Shown in pieces: positions 32,362 to 41,336 of a stretch of 64,000 nucleotides of DNA (position 1 is its first letter; every line of letters starts with the position of its first letter). Origin of the DNA: Mycobacterium paraterrae. Its GTDB lineage: Bacteria > Actinomycetota > Actinomycetes > Mycobacteriales > Mycobacteriaceae. Position numbers and translations under genes: made by a program. The notes under the pieces are model-generated. The model saw only the letters and a list, made by a program, of their open reading frames with translations. It did not search any database and had not been told where the DNA came from. The stretch spans positions 3,472,001 to 3,536,000 of the forward strand of contig NZ_CP092488.2 of the NCBI RefSeq assembly GCF_022430545.2, read 5' to 3'.

Positions 32362-33702
32362 CCGTACCGCGACTTCGCCGGCGGCGCGTTGTCCAGAACG
32401 GACCGCGCCGTCGAGAAAGCCGGTCCACTCGTCGGCGGTCTCGGTACCCGCCCAGTGAATGGGCCCGACCGGGCGCCGCAGCAGCGGCCCGAAGCGGGTC
32501 CAGGTGCCCGGTGGCACCGCGGCGGTGGGACCTCCGGGCGCGAACTCTTCTGCACCCCAACGGTGGTCGACGTAGTCGATCGGGGTGAGCGCCTCGTCGC
32601 CGAACAATGCCGCGAAGCACTCCAGCGCCCGTTCGCGACGCTGGCCGGCCGGTAGCGCGTCGAAGCTGCGGGAATCGACGAAGCCGAGCAGGATTCCGGG
32701 CCCGCCCGGGTCGGGGCTGACGTCGAAGGTGATGAACACCGGGCCCTGGTCGGACAGCGATTCGCCGGAGAACCCTTTGGCGCGCCAGAACGGCGTGGGG
32801 TAGGCGACGTAGGCCTTGCTGAGTCGACCCTGAGGCCAGTGGATGGGCAATTGGCCGTGTTCGGCAGGCAGCGCCGGGCTGAATTCGATGCGGCTCCAAT
32901 GCTCCGGCGGTACGGCGACGATCACGAATTTCGCCTCCGCGGAGCCTTTTTCGCTGACCACTGTTACACAGCCGCCGTCGTGTTCGATGCGTCGGACCGC
33001 TGCCTGGAGCACCACTCGGTCGCCGAGATCGGCCGCCGCGGCATTGGCGATGGACTGCGTGCCTGCCGCAAATCGGTCCTGCTGCGCGCCATTTTCGACG
33101 TCGAGCATTCGATCCAGCCCGCCGGCCGCGCGGACATAGCGGGCGGCGTGCAGCATGGACACGTCGTCGGGTTCGCAACCCCAGGTCACCCGGGCCATGA
33201 TCGCCAACAGATCTCGGGTCGTGGCGCCGGCCCGCACCGACCGTAGCCACTGGCCCAGCGACTGGCCATCCAACGCGGCCGCGCGGCGGGCCGTCCACGG
33301 CTCACCCAGCGGCACGGTCCGGGCGATGCGCTCGAATTGCCAACGCACGCGGGCGAGATCGAGGAGGCCGCTCAGGGACAGCCGCGGGATGGTGCCGCTA
33401 TACGAGCGCACCGCGCCTCGCCAGCGAATCAGGTTGGCGCCGTCGTGGTATGTCGGAACGGTTGTGATGCCCAGATCGGCGGCCAATTTCAGCACCGCGT
33501 CCTGCGTCGGGCCCACGAAGGTGCCGCCCATGTCGACCGGGATGCCGGCGATGTGGCCGGTATACGACCGTCCGCCAACCCGATCACGGCCTTCCAGCAC
33601 CAGCACGTCGTGTCCGAGTCGGCTCAACTCACGGGCGGCGGAGAGGCCGGCGAAGCCGGCTCCGACCACCACGACGTCGGCCGTCCAGGTCGCATCAGAC
33701 AT
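32335..33702 (-). CDS. aofH: Flavin-containing monoamine oxidase (AofH)
   Basis: This 455-residue FAD amine oxidase starts with DVVVVGAGFAGLSAARELSR, the dinucleotide-binding fold, then the ELEGRDRVGGRS-like FAD motif (LEGRDRVGGRSYTG). It retains the family C-terminal FAD contact WAGTETADEWTGFLDGAVRS. The sequence matches M. tuberculosis Rv3170 along its length, including TWGCEPDDVSMLHAARYVRA. In the C-terminal region the usual Cys for covalent flavin is replaced by Thr/Glu context, so FAD is probably non-covalent. It oxidises amines with release of ammonia and peroxide; the natural substrate is unknown. Confidence 0.93.
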   Translation of the reverse strand: MSDATWTADVVVVGAGFAGLSAARELSRLGHDVLVLEGRDRVGGRSYTGHIAGIPVDMGGTFVGPTQDAVLKLAADLGITTVPTYHDGANLIRWRGAVRSYSGTIPRLSLSGLLDLARVRWQFERIARTVPLGEPWTARRAAALDGQSLGQWLRSVRAGATTRDLLAIMARVTWGCEPDDVSMLHAARYVRAAGGLDRMLDVENGAQQDRFAAGTQSIANAAAADLGDRVVLQAAVRRIEHDGGCVTVVSEKGSAEAKFVIVAVPPEHWSRIEFSPALPAEHGQLPIHWPQGRLSKAYVAYPTPFWRAKGFSGESLSDQGPVFITFDVSPDPGGPGILLGFVDSRSFDALPAGQRRERALECFAALFGDEALTPIDYVDHRWGAEEFAPGGPTAAVPPGTWTRFGPLLRRPVGPIHWAGTETADEWTGFLDGAVRSGQRAAGEVAVRLQGVPQSH

Positions 33703-33801
33703 GCCCCTCAGTCAACCCCATTGCGGCTGGGTAATCTCGCATTCGATGGCCTCACTCTTTCTCGGGTGGTTGGACCGCCCGCATCGTCGCAAGGCGGCAC
33801 C

Positions 33802-34800
33802 GTGAAAGTGTTCACAGCGTTGTACGGCCTCGCCGACGCAGCCGAGCGCGCTCGGGAGCTTCGCGATGCGGGGGCCGCCGGGGTCGCTACGTTCGAGGGC
33901 CCACACGACGTGTTCGCGCCGCTGACGCTGGCGGCCACCGTGCCCAACCTTCAACTGATGACCAACGTGGCTATTGCGTTCCCGCGCAACCCTATTCATC
34001 TGGCCCATCAGGCCAACGACCACCAGCTACTCAGCTCGGGGCGGTTCATCCTCGGCCTCGGAACCCAGATCCGCGCGCAGATCGAGAAGCGGTTCGGCGC
34101 CGACTTCGACAAGCCGGTGGCCCGGATGACCGAATTCATCGCCGCGCTGCGGGCGATCTTCGCCGCCTGGAATTCCGGCGAGCGGCTGGACTTCCGAGGC
34201 GACTACTACCGCCACACATTGATGACCCCGACGTTTGATCCCGGCCCGAATCCGTTCGGCCCGCCGCCCATCTACGTCGGCGCGCTGGGGCCCCGGCTGA
34301 CCCGCGCCGTCGCGCAGCATGCCGACGGTCTACTCGTGATGCCATTCGGCTCCAAGCGTTTTCTGCATGACCACACAATGCCGATCGTGCGCGACGGTCT
34401 GGCAGCGGCGGGGCGTCAAACCGCAGAGTTGACGGTGCTGCCCGAAATCATCATCTCGTCCGGCGAGACCGAGGCCGAGATCGAAGCGGCGCACGCCCGA
34501 ACGCGTGCGTTGCTGGCGTTCTACGGGTCGACGCCGGCGTATCGGCCGGTGTTGGCCGCGCACGGCTGGCAGGACCTGCAACCCGAACTCAACGCGCTGT
34601 CCAAGCAGGGCCGCTGGGCGGAGATGGGCGGGCTGATCACCGACGAGATGCTGCACACCATCGCCGCCTGCGGCATACCCGCCGATGTGGGCCGTCACGT
34701 TCGCGACCGTGTCGGCGACGTCGCCGACACGGTCTGCCTCTATCAGGCGGCGCCGATCGGCCTGCCGACGCTGGCGGCGATCATCGACGAATTGCGTTAG
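33802..34800 (+). CDS. LLM-class F420-dependent oxidoreductase
   Basis: This 332-residue luciferase-like TIM-barrel protein of the mycobacterial F420-dependent type (TIGR03617-like) shows VATFEGPHDVFAPLTLAA, NVAIAFPRNPIHLAHQANDH, SSGRFILGLGTQIRAQIEKR and PPIYVGALGPRLTRAVAQHA. These are the characteristic blocks for the coenzyme F420 pocket. GTG 33802 (MKVFTALYGLADAAER) is chosen because family similarity starts there, though the frame is open from 33337 inside the antisense of aofH. Its stop overlaps the convergent Rv3169-like gene by 4 bp. The substrate is unknown. Confidence 0.88.
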   Translation: MKVFTALYGLADAAERARELRDAGAAGVATFEGPHDVFAPLTLAATVPNLQLMTNVAIAFPRNPIHLAHQANDHQLLSSGRFILGLGTQIRAQIEKRFGADFDKPVARMTEFIAALRAIFAAWNSGERLDFRGDYYRHTLMTPTFDPGPNPFGPPPIYVGALGPRLTRAVAQHADGLLVMPFGSKRFLHDHTMPIVRDGLAAAGRQTAELTVLPEIIISSGETEAEIEAAHARTRALLAFYGSTPAYRPVLAAHGWQDLQPELNALSKQGRWAEMGGLITDEMLHTIAACGIPADVGRHVRDRVGDVADTVCLYQAAPIGLPTLAAIIDELR

Positions 34801-35912
34801 GGCGCAACGGTCAGCCAGTCCTTGAAGCCGGACGGATCGTGGCGCCCAAGTGCGCCGTGCTCGTAAAGACCCCAGCCTTCGACCGGATCACCGTCGCCGT
34901 CGCGACAGAGCGCGCGACCGACATGGTCGATGACACCGAAGCCGGACCGGCCGATGATCACGGGGTCGTTCATGTCGTAGGTGAGGCGCTCGATGAACTT
35001 CTCGCCCTTCCACATGCCGTGTAACCAGTCCGAGTCGCCGCCGTAGCCGCCGCCGACGTGGATAGGGACCGGGAGTTTGGATTCGACGTCGAAGTGCACC
35101 GGCGTGCCGTCTGGTCTCGTCGCATCGATCGTCGCGCCGGTCGGGATGCGGGTTCCCGAGCGGTAGTGGATCTTGACCCGCGGCCAGCCGAGTTGTTCCA
35201 CGCGGCCGTCGCGCCAGATCCTCGTGCAGTCGTTGAGCGAGCGAAAACCGTCGGGCGCCTCCTGGATGATCAGCACGATCGCGAAGTCCTTGAACGCGAT
35301 CGGCACGTAGAGCCACCACATGCCTTCGAACGGCGGGTCGGCGGGCCGGCCCGCAGGCTCGGGCTCACCGATCGGCCGGATGCCCCAAGACCTGTCGCGG
35401 CTGCCGATCCACGTCGCTGGATCGACCGGAATCTCATTGCCGTCTATGATGATTCGCCCGCTCCAGCTGCCGAGCTGAGCAAAGCGCTGCGCGTCCAGGG
35501 TGACCCGGTTGCCGGAGCGCATCAGGTGCGGCTGCTCTTGGACCACGTCGAACAGGCCCTCCCAGGTGAGATCGGCTGCGATTCCTTCGGTTTCGTCGAG
35601 GGTGATGCGCAGCGTGTGCAGGGGGTCGATGACCTCGACGCGGTAGCCGTTGACGTGCTGGTGCAGCCGGTCCTGATCGATGGCGTCGGACAGGTGCACC
35701 GCGGTCTGGGTGTCACCGCGCCGGATGAGCAGGAAGGCGTCTTTCACCCCGAGATTCGGGTAGTAGCCGATGCCGCTGATGACGAAAATGTCTCCGGTGC
35801 GGTCGTGGGCGTTGAAGTAGGAGCGGTCGTAGAAGTTGCGGTCGGAGGAACCCGGCCATGCGATCGGCTGCGGAACCTGGTGTACCGGGAATTCGTCGAG
35901 TGGGCCCAGCAT
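34797..35912 (-). CDS. Conserved hypothetical protein, Rv3169-like
   Basis: This 371-residue protein corresponds in size, position and neighbours to M. tuberculosis Rv3169. It has no signal peptide or membrane helix. The chain is beta-rich, with segments such as GDIFVISGIGYYPNLGVKDAF, WSGRIIIDGNEIPVDP and GMWWLYVPIAFKDFAIVLII, resembling the lipocalin-like hydroxyneurosporene/carotenoid-type folds sometimes assigned to this family; I do not assign a reaction. The ATG follows the stop of the aminoglycoside-phosphotransferase-like gene with no gap (TAA then ATG), so the two are translated together. Confidence 0.78.
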   Translation of the reverse strand: MLGPLDEFPVHQVPQPIAWPGSSDRNFYDRSYFNAHDRTGDIFVISGIGYYPNLGVKDAFLLIRRGDTQTAVHLSDAIDQDRLHQHVNGYRVEVIDPLHTLRITLDETEGIAADLTWEGLFDVVQEQPHLMRSGNRVTLDAQRFAQLGSWSGRIIIDGNEIPVDPATWIGSRDRSWGIRPIGEPEPAGRPADPPFEGMWWLYVPIAFKDFAIVLIIQEAPDGFRSLNDCTRIWRDGRVEQLGWPRVKIHYRSGTRIPTGATIDATRPDGTPVHFDVESKLPVPIHVGGGYGGDSDWLHGMWKGEKFIERLTYDMNDPVIIGRSGFGVIDHVGRALCRDGDGDPVEGWGLYEHGALGRHDPSGFKDWLTVAP

Positions 35913-37049
35913 TTACTGATCCTCTCCGATAAGACGCCTCAGCAATCCAGCGTGGTAGAACAACGATTCGACGTCCTCGGGTCTCTCCATCTCGCCGAAA
36001 TGCACCCGGCGGGCACCGGTGCGCATGAACACGCACGCCCACATCACTCCGGAGTACACGTAGAACCAGTGCAGATCACCGATCTCGACACCGGTGAGCC
36101 GTTGATAGGTGTCGCGGACGTCTTCTTCACGCATCACAGCGGGCAGGCCGTCCAACGTCGCGAGGCCGGCGAGTTCTTGAAAGACCATGTGGGCGAAGAT
36201 CATCCATGCGACGTCGAGCTCGCGAGGGCCCAGCGTGACCATTTCCCAGTCCAGCACTGCCACCGGCTGGAAGTCGCGATACAGCACGTTGCCAACCCGC
36301 GCGTCGCCCCACAGCAGCACGGGTTGGGTCGCGTCCGCGTCCTGCGGCCAGTTGTCCTCGAGCCAGGTGAACGTACGCTCGAGTAGGGGTGAGCGGCCGA
36401 TATCGGGCACCGCGAAGTCGTACCAGGACCGGACCCAGTTGGCGTGCCTGCGCAGGGCGGTATCGCCCTCCTGGCCGTCGGCCAGAAATCCAAACGTCTT
36501 CTCGGCGTCCGGAATTGAGTGCAGGGACGCCAACACCGACACCGTCGCGTCCTGCAGCTCGCGCTGGCGCTTCGCGGGGGCGTCGGCGAACCAGTTGCCG
36601 CCGAAGGTGTACGGCATCACGTCGGGAGGTACGTCACCCTCGACATAGTCCATCAGGAAAAATGGCGTGCCCAGGACGTCGCCGCTGGGTTCCAGCCAGC
36701 GCACCCGCGGCACCGGGACATCGGTCAGTTCGCCGACGCTGCGGATGACGTCGAATTGGTGGTCGAGTCGGTAGGTCGGGAACACCTGCACGTCTTCCGG
36801 GGCGGGCGCCACCCGGGCCACAAATTTCTGGCTGACGGGCTTGCCGTCCTCGGTCCAGGACGCGGTGAGAATGATGGTCTCCGACGACATGCCGGTCGAG
36901 TCCACGCCGCTTTCGACGGTGACGTCAGGTATCACGCCGCCGGGCAGCACCGTCGACAACCACTTCGACATGACCGCCGGCAACGTCGTGACGTCGCGGC
37001 TGGAGCGCTGGAGCTTGTCGACTTGGTCGAGCACGGGTTCATGTGGCAT
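35913..37049 (-). CDS. APH-family phosphotransferase, Rv3168-like
   Basis: This 378-residue protein has the kinase-like APH fold. The nucleotide loop and hinge (FVARVAPAPEDVQVFPTYRL) are followed by FFLMDYVEGDVPPD, the catalytic Brenner-type motif LLWGDARVGNVLYRD (Trp in place of the usual His before GD) and the Mg-binding AVLDWEMVTLGPRELDVAW. The structure-known homologue Rv3168 is an APH-like protein without proven antibiotic target; sequence relatives are annotated as acyl-CoA-dehydrogenase-associated kinases. It is divergent, by 44 bp, from a TetR gene, as in M. tuberculosis, and coupled to the Rv3169-like gene. Confidence 0.88.
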   Translation of the reverse strand: MPHEPVLDQVDKLQRSSRDVTTLPAVMSKWLSTVLPGGVIPDVTVESGVDSTGMSSETIILTASWTEDGKPVSQKFVARVAPAPEDVQVFPTYRLDHQFDVIRSVGELTDVPVPRVRWLEPSGDVLGTPFFLMDYVEGDVPPDVMPYTFGGNWFADAPAKRQRELQDATVSVLASLHSIPDAEKTFGFLADGQEGDTALRRHANWVRSWYDFAVPDIGRSPLLERTFTWLEDNWPQDADATQPVLLWGDARVGNVLYRDFQPVAVLDWEMVTLGPRELDVAWMIFAHMVFQELAGLATLDGLPAVMREEDVRDTYQRLTGVEIGDLHWFYVYSGVMWACVFMRTGARRVHFGEMERPEDVESLFYHAGLLRRLIGEDQ

Positions 37050-37070
37050 AGGGTCCTCTTCGCTGAGGCA

Positions 37071-37095
37071 ATTACGATACGGTGGGTAGCGTTAT
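37071..37095. promoter_or_regulatory. Candidate operator between the APH and TetR genes
   Basis: ATTACGATAC and GTAGCGTTAT form an imperfect inverted repeat (8 of 10 pairs) with a 5-bp centre in the 44-bp divergent gap, overlapping the TetR start. This is the expected position for a site of the Rv3167c-like repressor. Confidence 0.4.
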
Positions 37096-37714
37096 GAAAG
37101 CAGACCCGTCCATGGTTGACAAGGCCGCCGGCGCCGGAAGGCCCCGGGACCCGCGCATCGACGCTGCCATATTGACGGCGACCGCGGATCTGCTTGTCCA
37201 AATTGGATATTCGAATCTGACGCTGGCCGCGGTCGCGGAGCGGGCCGGAACGACCAAGACCGCGCTGTATCGGCGGTGGTCGAGCAAGGCCGAGTTGGTA
37301 CACGAAGCGGCATTCCCGGTGGCGCCCACCGCGCTCGTCGGCCCGACCCGAGGGATGGCAGAAGATCTCCGGGCGATGATCGCGGCCGCGCGCGATGTCT
37401 TCACCACCCCGGTAGTGCGTGCAGCCCTGCCCGGACTGGTCGCCGACATGAGCGCCGATTCCGAGTTGAATGCTCGGGTGATGGCGCGGTTCGCGGATCT
37501 GTTCGCCGCGGTCCAGACGCGCCTCAGCGAAGCGGTCGAGCGCGGTGAGGTGCATCCAGACGTCGACCCCGACCGGTTGATCGAGTTGATCGGCGGCTCG
37601 ACGTTGTTGCGGATGCTGCTCAGGCCCGAGCAGCCACTCGACGACGACTGGGTGGAGCAGACGACGGCCATCCTCGTGCACGGGGTGACCCGCGAGGGAG
37701 GGTCGGTCCGATGA
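37094..37714 (+). CDS. TetR family regulator, Rv3167c-like
   Basis: This 206-residue TetR regulator has an HTH from RIDAAILTATADLLVQIGY to TTKTALYRRWSSKAELVHEA, clearly the family pattern. The C-terminal domain contains PGLVADMSADSELNAR and RLIELIGGSTLLRMLL, typical of TetR_C regulators with this N-terminal type. ATG 37094 is used; GTG 37082 and ATG 37112 are alternatives. Its divergent position opposite the Rv3168-like and Rv3169-like genes matches M. tuberculosis, where Rv3167c represses the neighbouring operon. An SDR gene tail follows directly after its stop. Confidence 0.88.
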   Translation: MKADPSMVDKAAGAGRPRDPRIDAAILTATADLLVQIGYSNLTLAAVAERAGTTKTALYRRWSSKAELVHEAAFPVAPTALVGPTRGMAEDLRAMIAAARDVFTTPVVRAALPGLVADMSADSELNARVMARFADLFAAVQTRLSEAVERGEVHPDVDPDRLIELIGGSTLLRMLLRPEQPLDDDWVEQTTAILVHGVTREGGSVR

Positions 37715-37715
37715 C

Positions 37716-37940
37716 AGGCGGATCCAGCACAACATTGCTGTCATCGCACTGTCGCCTTCCAAAGCGATTATGACGCCGGGGCTTTCGTATTACGCGCGTG
37801 AATTCGCCGAGGCGTCGACAGCGCAAGAGTTCGCGCGTGCGGCGGCGGAGCTGGCTTTGGTGGATCCCACGGTGGTGACCGGGCGGACTATCGGTCACCT
37901 GCAGGTGCTCGACGGCAGCTTTAGCGCCTTCCCCGGTTAA
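37716..37940 (+). pseudogene. 3' remnant of a short-chain dehydrogenase gene
   Basis: Immediately after the TetR stop, one frame reads RIQHNIAVIALSPSKAIMTP and, further on, VTGRTIGHLQVLDGSF before TAA at 37938. This is the C-terminal quarter of a mycobacterial SDR (substrate loop after the missing YxxxK, then the closing GHxxVLDGSF motif). The cofactor and catalytic parts are absent and there is no start except an internal ATG (37770). It is therefore the end of a deleted gene. The stop overlaps the convergent 13E12 gene by 4 bp. Confidence 0.7.
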
Positions 37941-39313
37941 GCGGCATCTTCGTCGGGCGGGTCGGGGTCTGCCAGCAGTTCCTCTGGATGATGGGCGTGG
38001 TTGATTTCCGGCGGGCCGGTGCCATCGGTCCAGCCCAGGCGACCCGTGTCAGTGACAACCGTGCGCGCTTCACCGCGGCTGACCATCCCATGGTCCGACC
38101 CGCACAGAAAGTAGAGTGCGTCCGCGTCGGTACGCCCGCCATGCGCCCAGTCGTCGTCTGCATGGTGAACTTCGCAGCGGTAGCCCGCTTCAAGACAATT
38201 CGGACGCGTACAGCCGCGGTCGCGGGCGTAACAGATCAGCCGTTGATCGTGCGTCGCGATGCGTTTTTGGCGGCCCAGGTACAGAGGACGTTCGGTGTGG
38301 TTGTCGAACACGGCGAGGTAATGGATTGCGTCGGCTGCCATGCGGATTAGGTCTCGCATCGGCAGACGGGATCCGCCACCGGTGCGGGCAGGTGCCGGCA
38401 TCGGCAGCGAAGCGTCGACGGCCGCATGCGCGGCCTGGTCGAGTTCGGCAAGCGTGGTGGTGACGACCACCGTGACCGGATGGCCGCGGTGTACACCGAG
38501 GCCGCCCGATGCGATCGCGGTCTTGAGTCCGAGTTTGAGCGCGTCGTGGCAGCGTTGGCCCGCACTGCGGGTATCGCGCGAGGCGTCGTCCGGTTGGTGA
38601 CGGCCCGGCCGCACGGCGGCCTCGACCGCCTCGAAGTACGCGCGTGCCTCCGGGTCGAGCAGACCGGACAATCGCGACATCCCGTCTGGCCCCTGAGGAC
38701 CGAGGCGCAAGCCTCGACGGCGGGCGCGATCCTCGTCGCTGAACAGGCCGTCGGGATTTAAATAGTCGGCAATGCGCTGGCCGAGTTTCACCACGATGCC
38801 CGCGTCGACCTCGGCCGCGTGCTCGACCAGCGTGCGCTCGGCGGCTTGCACGTCGACGGGTGAAACGCACGCCGGCAAGACATCGACGGCTCGGCACACG
38901 GCGCGGATGTGATCCTCGCCCATAAGTCCCTTCTCGACGGCAGCCGCGAGCTCTGGCAACTCCGGCTGCAACGTCTCGCCGGTCAATGACCTGCGCGGCC
39001 GGATTCGAGCCGCAAGCTTGAACCGCCGCGTGATTTCGCCGGGCGTGATGCGCAATCGCTGCCAGAGCTGAGATCGTGCCGCCGCGACAGCGCCGGCTTC
39101 GTCCGGCGGGTCCGCGATCTCGGCGAAAATCCGGTACATCAGGCCCCGGTTGACGCGCTCCTGAGCTTCCAGCCGCGCTGCGACTTCTACGCGAAACCTG
39201 TTGCCTGCGAGGGTCGACGGAGTCGCCCGCAGCGCGTCGTACGCAGCGTCGACGGCATCGAGAGCGGAGATGATCCGCTCCCGTGCCTCATCGGCGCCGA
39301 TCGCTGAAGCCAT
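37937..39313 (-). CDS. DUF222/13E12-type HNH endonuclease-domain protein
   Basis: This 458-residue member of the mycobacterial 13E12 family has an N-terminal DUF222 helical region (about 30-330). Its C-terminal HNH nuclease domain shows GCTRPNCLEAGYRCEVHHAD and WAHGGRTDADALYFLCGSDH, with zinc cysteines and the His-Asn/His active-site set. The family occurs in many copies per genome and is linked to REP13E12 repeats, one of which serves as attachment site for prophage phiRv1. This copy looks complete. It sits between two gene remnants, which suggests local rearrangement, but no second copy or direct repeats are visible in the window. The biological role is uncertain. Confidence 0.88.
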   Translation of the reverse strand: MASAIGADEARERIISALDAVDAAYDALRATPSTLAGNRFRVEVAARLEAQERVNRGLMYRIFAEIADPPDEAGAVAAARSQLWQRLRITPGEITRRFKLAARIRPRRSLTGETLQPELPELAAAVEKGLMGEDHIRAVCRAVDVLPACVSPVDVQAAERTLVEHAAEVDAGIVVKLGQRIADYLNPDGLFSDEDRARRRGLRLGPQGPDGMSRLSGLLDPEARAYFEAVEAAVRPGRHQPDDASRDTRSAGQRCHDALKLGLKTAIASGGLGVHRGHPVTVVVTTTLAELDQAAHAAVDASLPMPAPARTGGGSRLPMRDLIRMAADAIHYLAVFDNHTERPLYLGRQKRIATHDQRLICYARDRGCTRPNCLEAGYRCEVHHADDDWAHGGRTDADALYFLCGSDHGMVSRGEARTVVTDTGRLGWTDGTGPPEINHAHHPEELLADPDPPDEDAA

Positions 39314-39439
39314 AACTCGAGGCTACGAATGCACCCGACAATGCCGGCCGCGTGGCACTCGGGAAACCACGGTCTGTGGATGAACTTCCGACTGTGGATA
39401 ACTGCGCCGGATAACTGCGCCGGGGTTAGGCGACGATAT

Positions 39440-39953
39440 TTATAGGCCGCACAGTGCCGTGCTGCGCGGCTGTCCGTTCGTAGCGCGCATATCTACCGCG
39501 CATACACCGTCACCACGATCGTCGGTGGGAGGGACGAAGCGCAGCACACCTTCGTCGAGGCGGACGTGATACTGGTCGTCGATTTTCTCGATTTCATGTC
39601 CGAGTAACGACGCCCAACGTCCGGCCGTGTCGGCAAGACGTCCCGACTGCATCGCCACGCCGACTCAATCGGTGACTTCGCTGGTGTTGATGTAATCGCG
39701 CCAACGGGGTCCCGCCCAGGGCCACTCATCCCATTCGTCGGCTTGGTCGACCGACAGAATCGCGGCGCCGACGTCCTTCGGGTGCAGATGCACGCCGGTG
39801 ATACCGGGTTTAGCGGCGGTGGAAACGACTCTCGAACAGCGCAACGTCAGGATCTCGATAGCACCGCTCCCCGCCAAGCTCATCCATGATGGTGGCCTCC
39901 ACCGGCGCCAGATCGGCGGCTACCAAAGCCGCCTGCCGCAGCCTGATTCGCAT
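39440..39953 (-). pseudogene. Broken VOC/glyoxalase-like gene
   Basis: ATG 39953 opens MRIRLRQAALVAADLAPVEA and reaches CYRDPDVALFESRF, a normal VOC N-terminus, but stops at 39810. Similarity resumes in another frame at GITGVHLHPKDVGAAILSVD (a mid-protein VOC block) and continues through WAGPRWRDYINTSEVTD. An in-frame TGA (39665-39667) follows; past it the same frame reads VGVAMQSGRLADTAGRWASL and RLDEGVLRFVPP. The gene thus shows an internal loss of about 60 residues, a frame change and a nonsense codon. It follows the MocR gene by 23 bp on the same strand. No other gene lies between 39314 and 39976. Confidence 0.75.
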
Positions 39954-39976
39954 CTGGCCATTATCGGCATGGCAGG

Positions 39977-41302
39977 TCACACACTGGCGCGGCCGACCGC
40001 ATGCAGCGCTTCGGCGATCGCGTCCGCTAGGGCCGTGATGTCGTCGTCGGCAAGCCCCGAGATAGTGACGCGTATACCCGGCGCCGTACCGATCCGGAAG
40101 CGCGCTCCGGGTGCCGCAGCCCAGCCGGCGTGCAAAAGCCTTGTGACCGTTACGGTTTCGTCAGGTACTGGTACCCACACGTTGAGTCCTGACTTTGCGT
40201 GGGACGCCACTCCGCGGTCGGTCAACGCCACCCGCAGGCTCGAGCGGTTGCGGGTGTAGGTGGTCTCGGCTTTAAGCACCGTCCGCGCGGCGGCTTTGTC
40301 GCGCCACAGGCCGAGCGCGAGGTCCTGCAACACGTGGCTGATCCACCCGGGGCCCAGCCGTAGCCGACCCTGGACCCGCTCGACCGTTCGCTCATCCCCG
40401 GTCAGCAGTGCCAGACGCAAGTCGGGGCCGTAGGCCTTCGCGGCCGAGCGAACGAATGCCCAGTGCCGGGTGGTGCCGGCCATGGTGTGCAACGGCGCGC
40501 CGGCGATCCCGGCGCAGTGGTCGTCCTCGATCAGCAGCACACCGTCGTGCTCGGCGAGCAGCGGGCGCAACTCGGCGGCGCGCGCAGCCGAAATCGCCGC
40601 GCCGGTCGGGTTTTGGGCACGACTGGTCAGCACCAGCGCGCGGACACCCCGTCGCAGCACCCGTGCGACGTCGGCTGTCAGCGGCCCGTCGTCGTCGACT
40701 CTGATCGGTTCGGCCGAAAAGCCCATTGCTGCAAGCAAATCCAATAGGTTTGCCCAGCCCGGGTCTTCGACCCCGACCCGGTCGCCGGGGCGCAGATGGG
40801 CGGCGAGGACCCGCTCGATGGCGTCGAGCGCGCCGGCGGTCACGGTGATGTACGCGGCGGGGACGCCGTCGGCGAGCAGCGACGTACGAGCGTAATCCGC
40901 TAATTCCGCCGACACCGCGGGATCGCCGTAGAGCACCGGCTGACGTTGTCTCGCAGCGATTTTCGCGATAGTAGGTAGCAATGCAGGCTCGGGGTTGCCG
41001 GTGGACAGGTCCCGGGTGCCCGGTGGCACGGCTATCCCGCGCGACGAGCGGGGAGTGGTCGCCGGTCGCTCCCGCACCCGGGTGCCGCGGCGCCCGGCCG
41101 TCTCTACCGCTCCTCGCGCCCGCAATAGGCGATACGCTGCCGCCACCGTATTGGCGTTGACGCCCAGTCGACCGGCGAGCTCGCGGATCGGCGGCAGGTC
41201 AGCGCCGGGCGCGAGGGCCCCGGAGGAAATGGCCGCCTCGACGTCGGAGGCAATGGCCTCAGCGCCGGTCCCGCGGATCATGTATTGTCCTGGCACATAC
41301 AT
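39977..41302 (-). CDS. MocR/PdxR-family regulator (GntR HTH + aminotransferase fold)
   Basis: This 441-residue regulator has a GntR winged helix (about 12-75, LPPIRELAGRLGVNANTVAA) joined to a type I aminotransferase domain. The PLP-binding lysine is in RSAAKAYGPDLRLA, with LSTGNPEPALLP and NPTGAAIS as further aminotransferase blocks. Such proteins sense PLP or an amino compound and usually activate a divergent metabolic gene. Here the divergent gene encodes a PNPOx-like flavoprotein, a classic pairing. ATG 41302 is reported, but ATG 41281 (MIRGTG, with AGGA upstream) would leave a wider shared promoter. A 12-bp palindrome lies between the genes. Confidence 0.9.
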   Translation of the reverse strand: MYVPGQYMIRGTGAEAIASDVEAAISSGALAPGADLPPIRELAGRLGVNANTVAAAYRLLRARGAVETAGRRGTRVRERPATTPRSSRGIAVPPGTRDLSTGNPEPALLPTIAKIAARQRQPVLYGDPAVSAELADYARTSLLADGVPAAYITVTAGALDAIERVLAAHLRPGDRVGVEDPGWANLLDLLAAMGFSAEPIRVDDDGPLTADVARVLRRGVRALVLTSRAQNPTGAAISAARAAELRPLLAEHDGVLLIEDDHCAGIAGAPLHTMAGTTRHWAFVRSAAKAYGPDLRLALLTGDERTVERVQGRLRLGPGWISHVLQDLALGLWRDKAAARTVLKAETTYTRNRSSLRVALTDRGVASHAKSGLNVWVPVPDETVTVTRLLHAGWAAAPGARFRIGTAPGIRVTISGLADDDITALADAIAEALHAVGRASV

Positions 41303-41307
41303 TATTA

Positions 41308-41319
41308 TGTACTAGTACA
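41308..41319. promoter_or_regulatory. Palindrome in the MocR/PNPOx-like intergenic region
   Basis: TGTACTAGTACA is a perfect 12-bp palindrome that also contains a GTAC direct repeat (6-bp period). It lies between divergent genes, just upstream of the likely ribosome site of the 41337 gene. MocR sites commonly combine direct and inverted repeats. Confidence 0.45.
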
Positions 41320-41336
41320 AAATGGAGAGGCAACTG

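Noticed and set aside
33337..33801. Extended N-terminus of the LLM oxidoreductase
   Set aside because: The added 155 residues are antisense to aofH and unlike the family; GTG 33802 fits the domain start.
35058..36386. Plus-strand open frame of 442 codons
   Set aside because: Antisense across the Rv3169-like and APH genes; crosses a gene boundary without any domain.
39360..39425. Short repeat of GATAACTGCGCCGG near 39398 and 39411
   Set aside because: Two 13-bp copies only, at an intergenic spot next to the 13E12 gene; too short to call a functional element.
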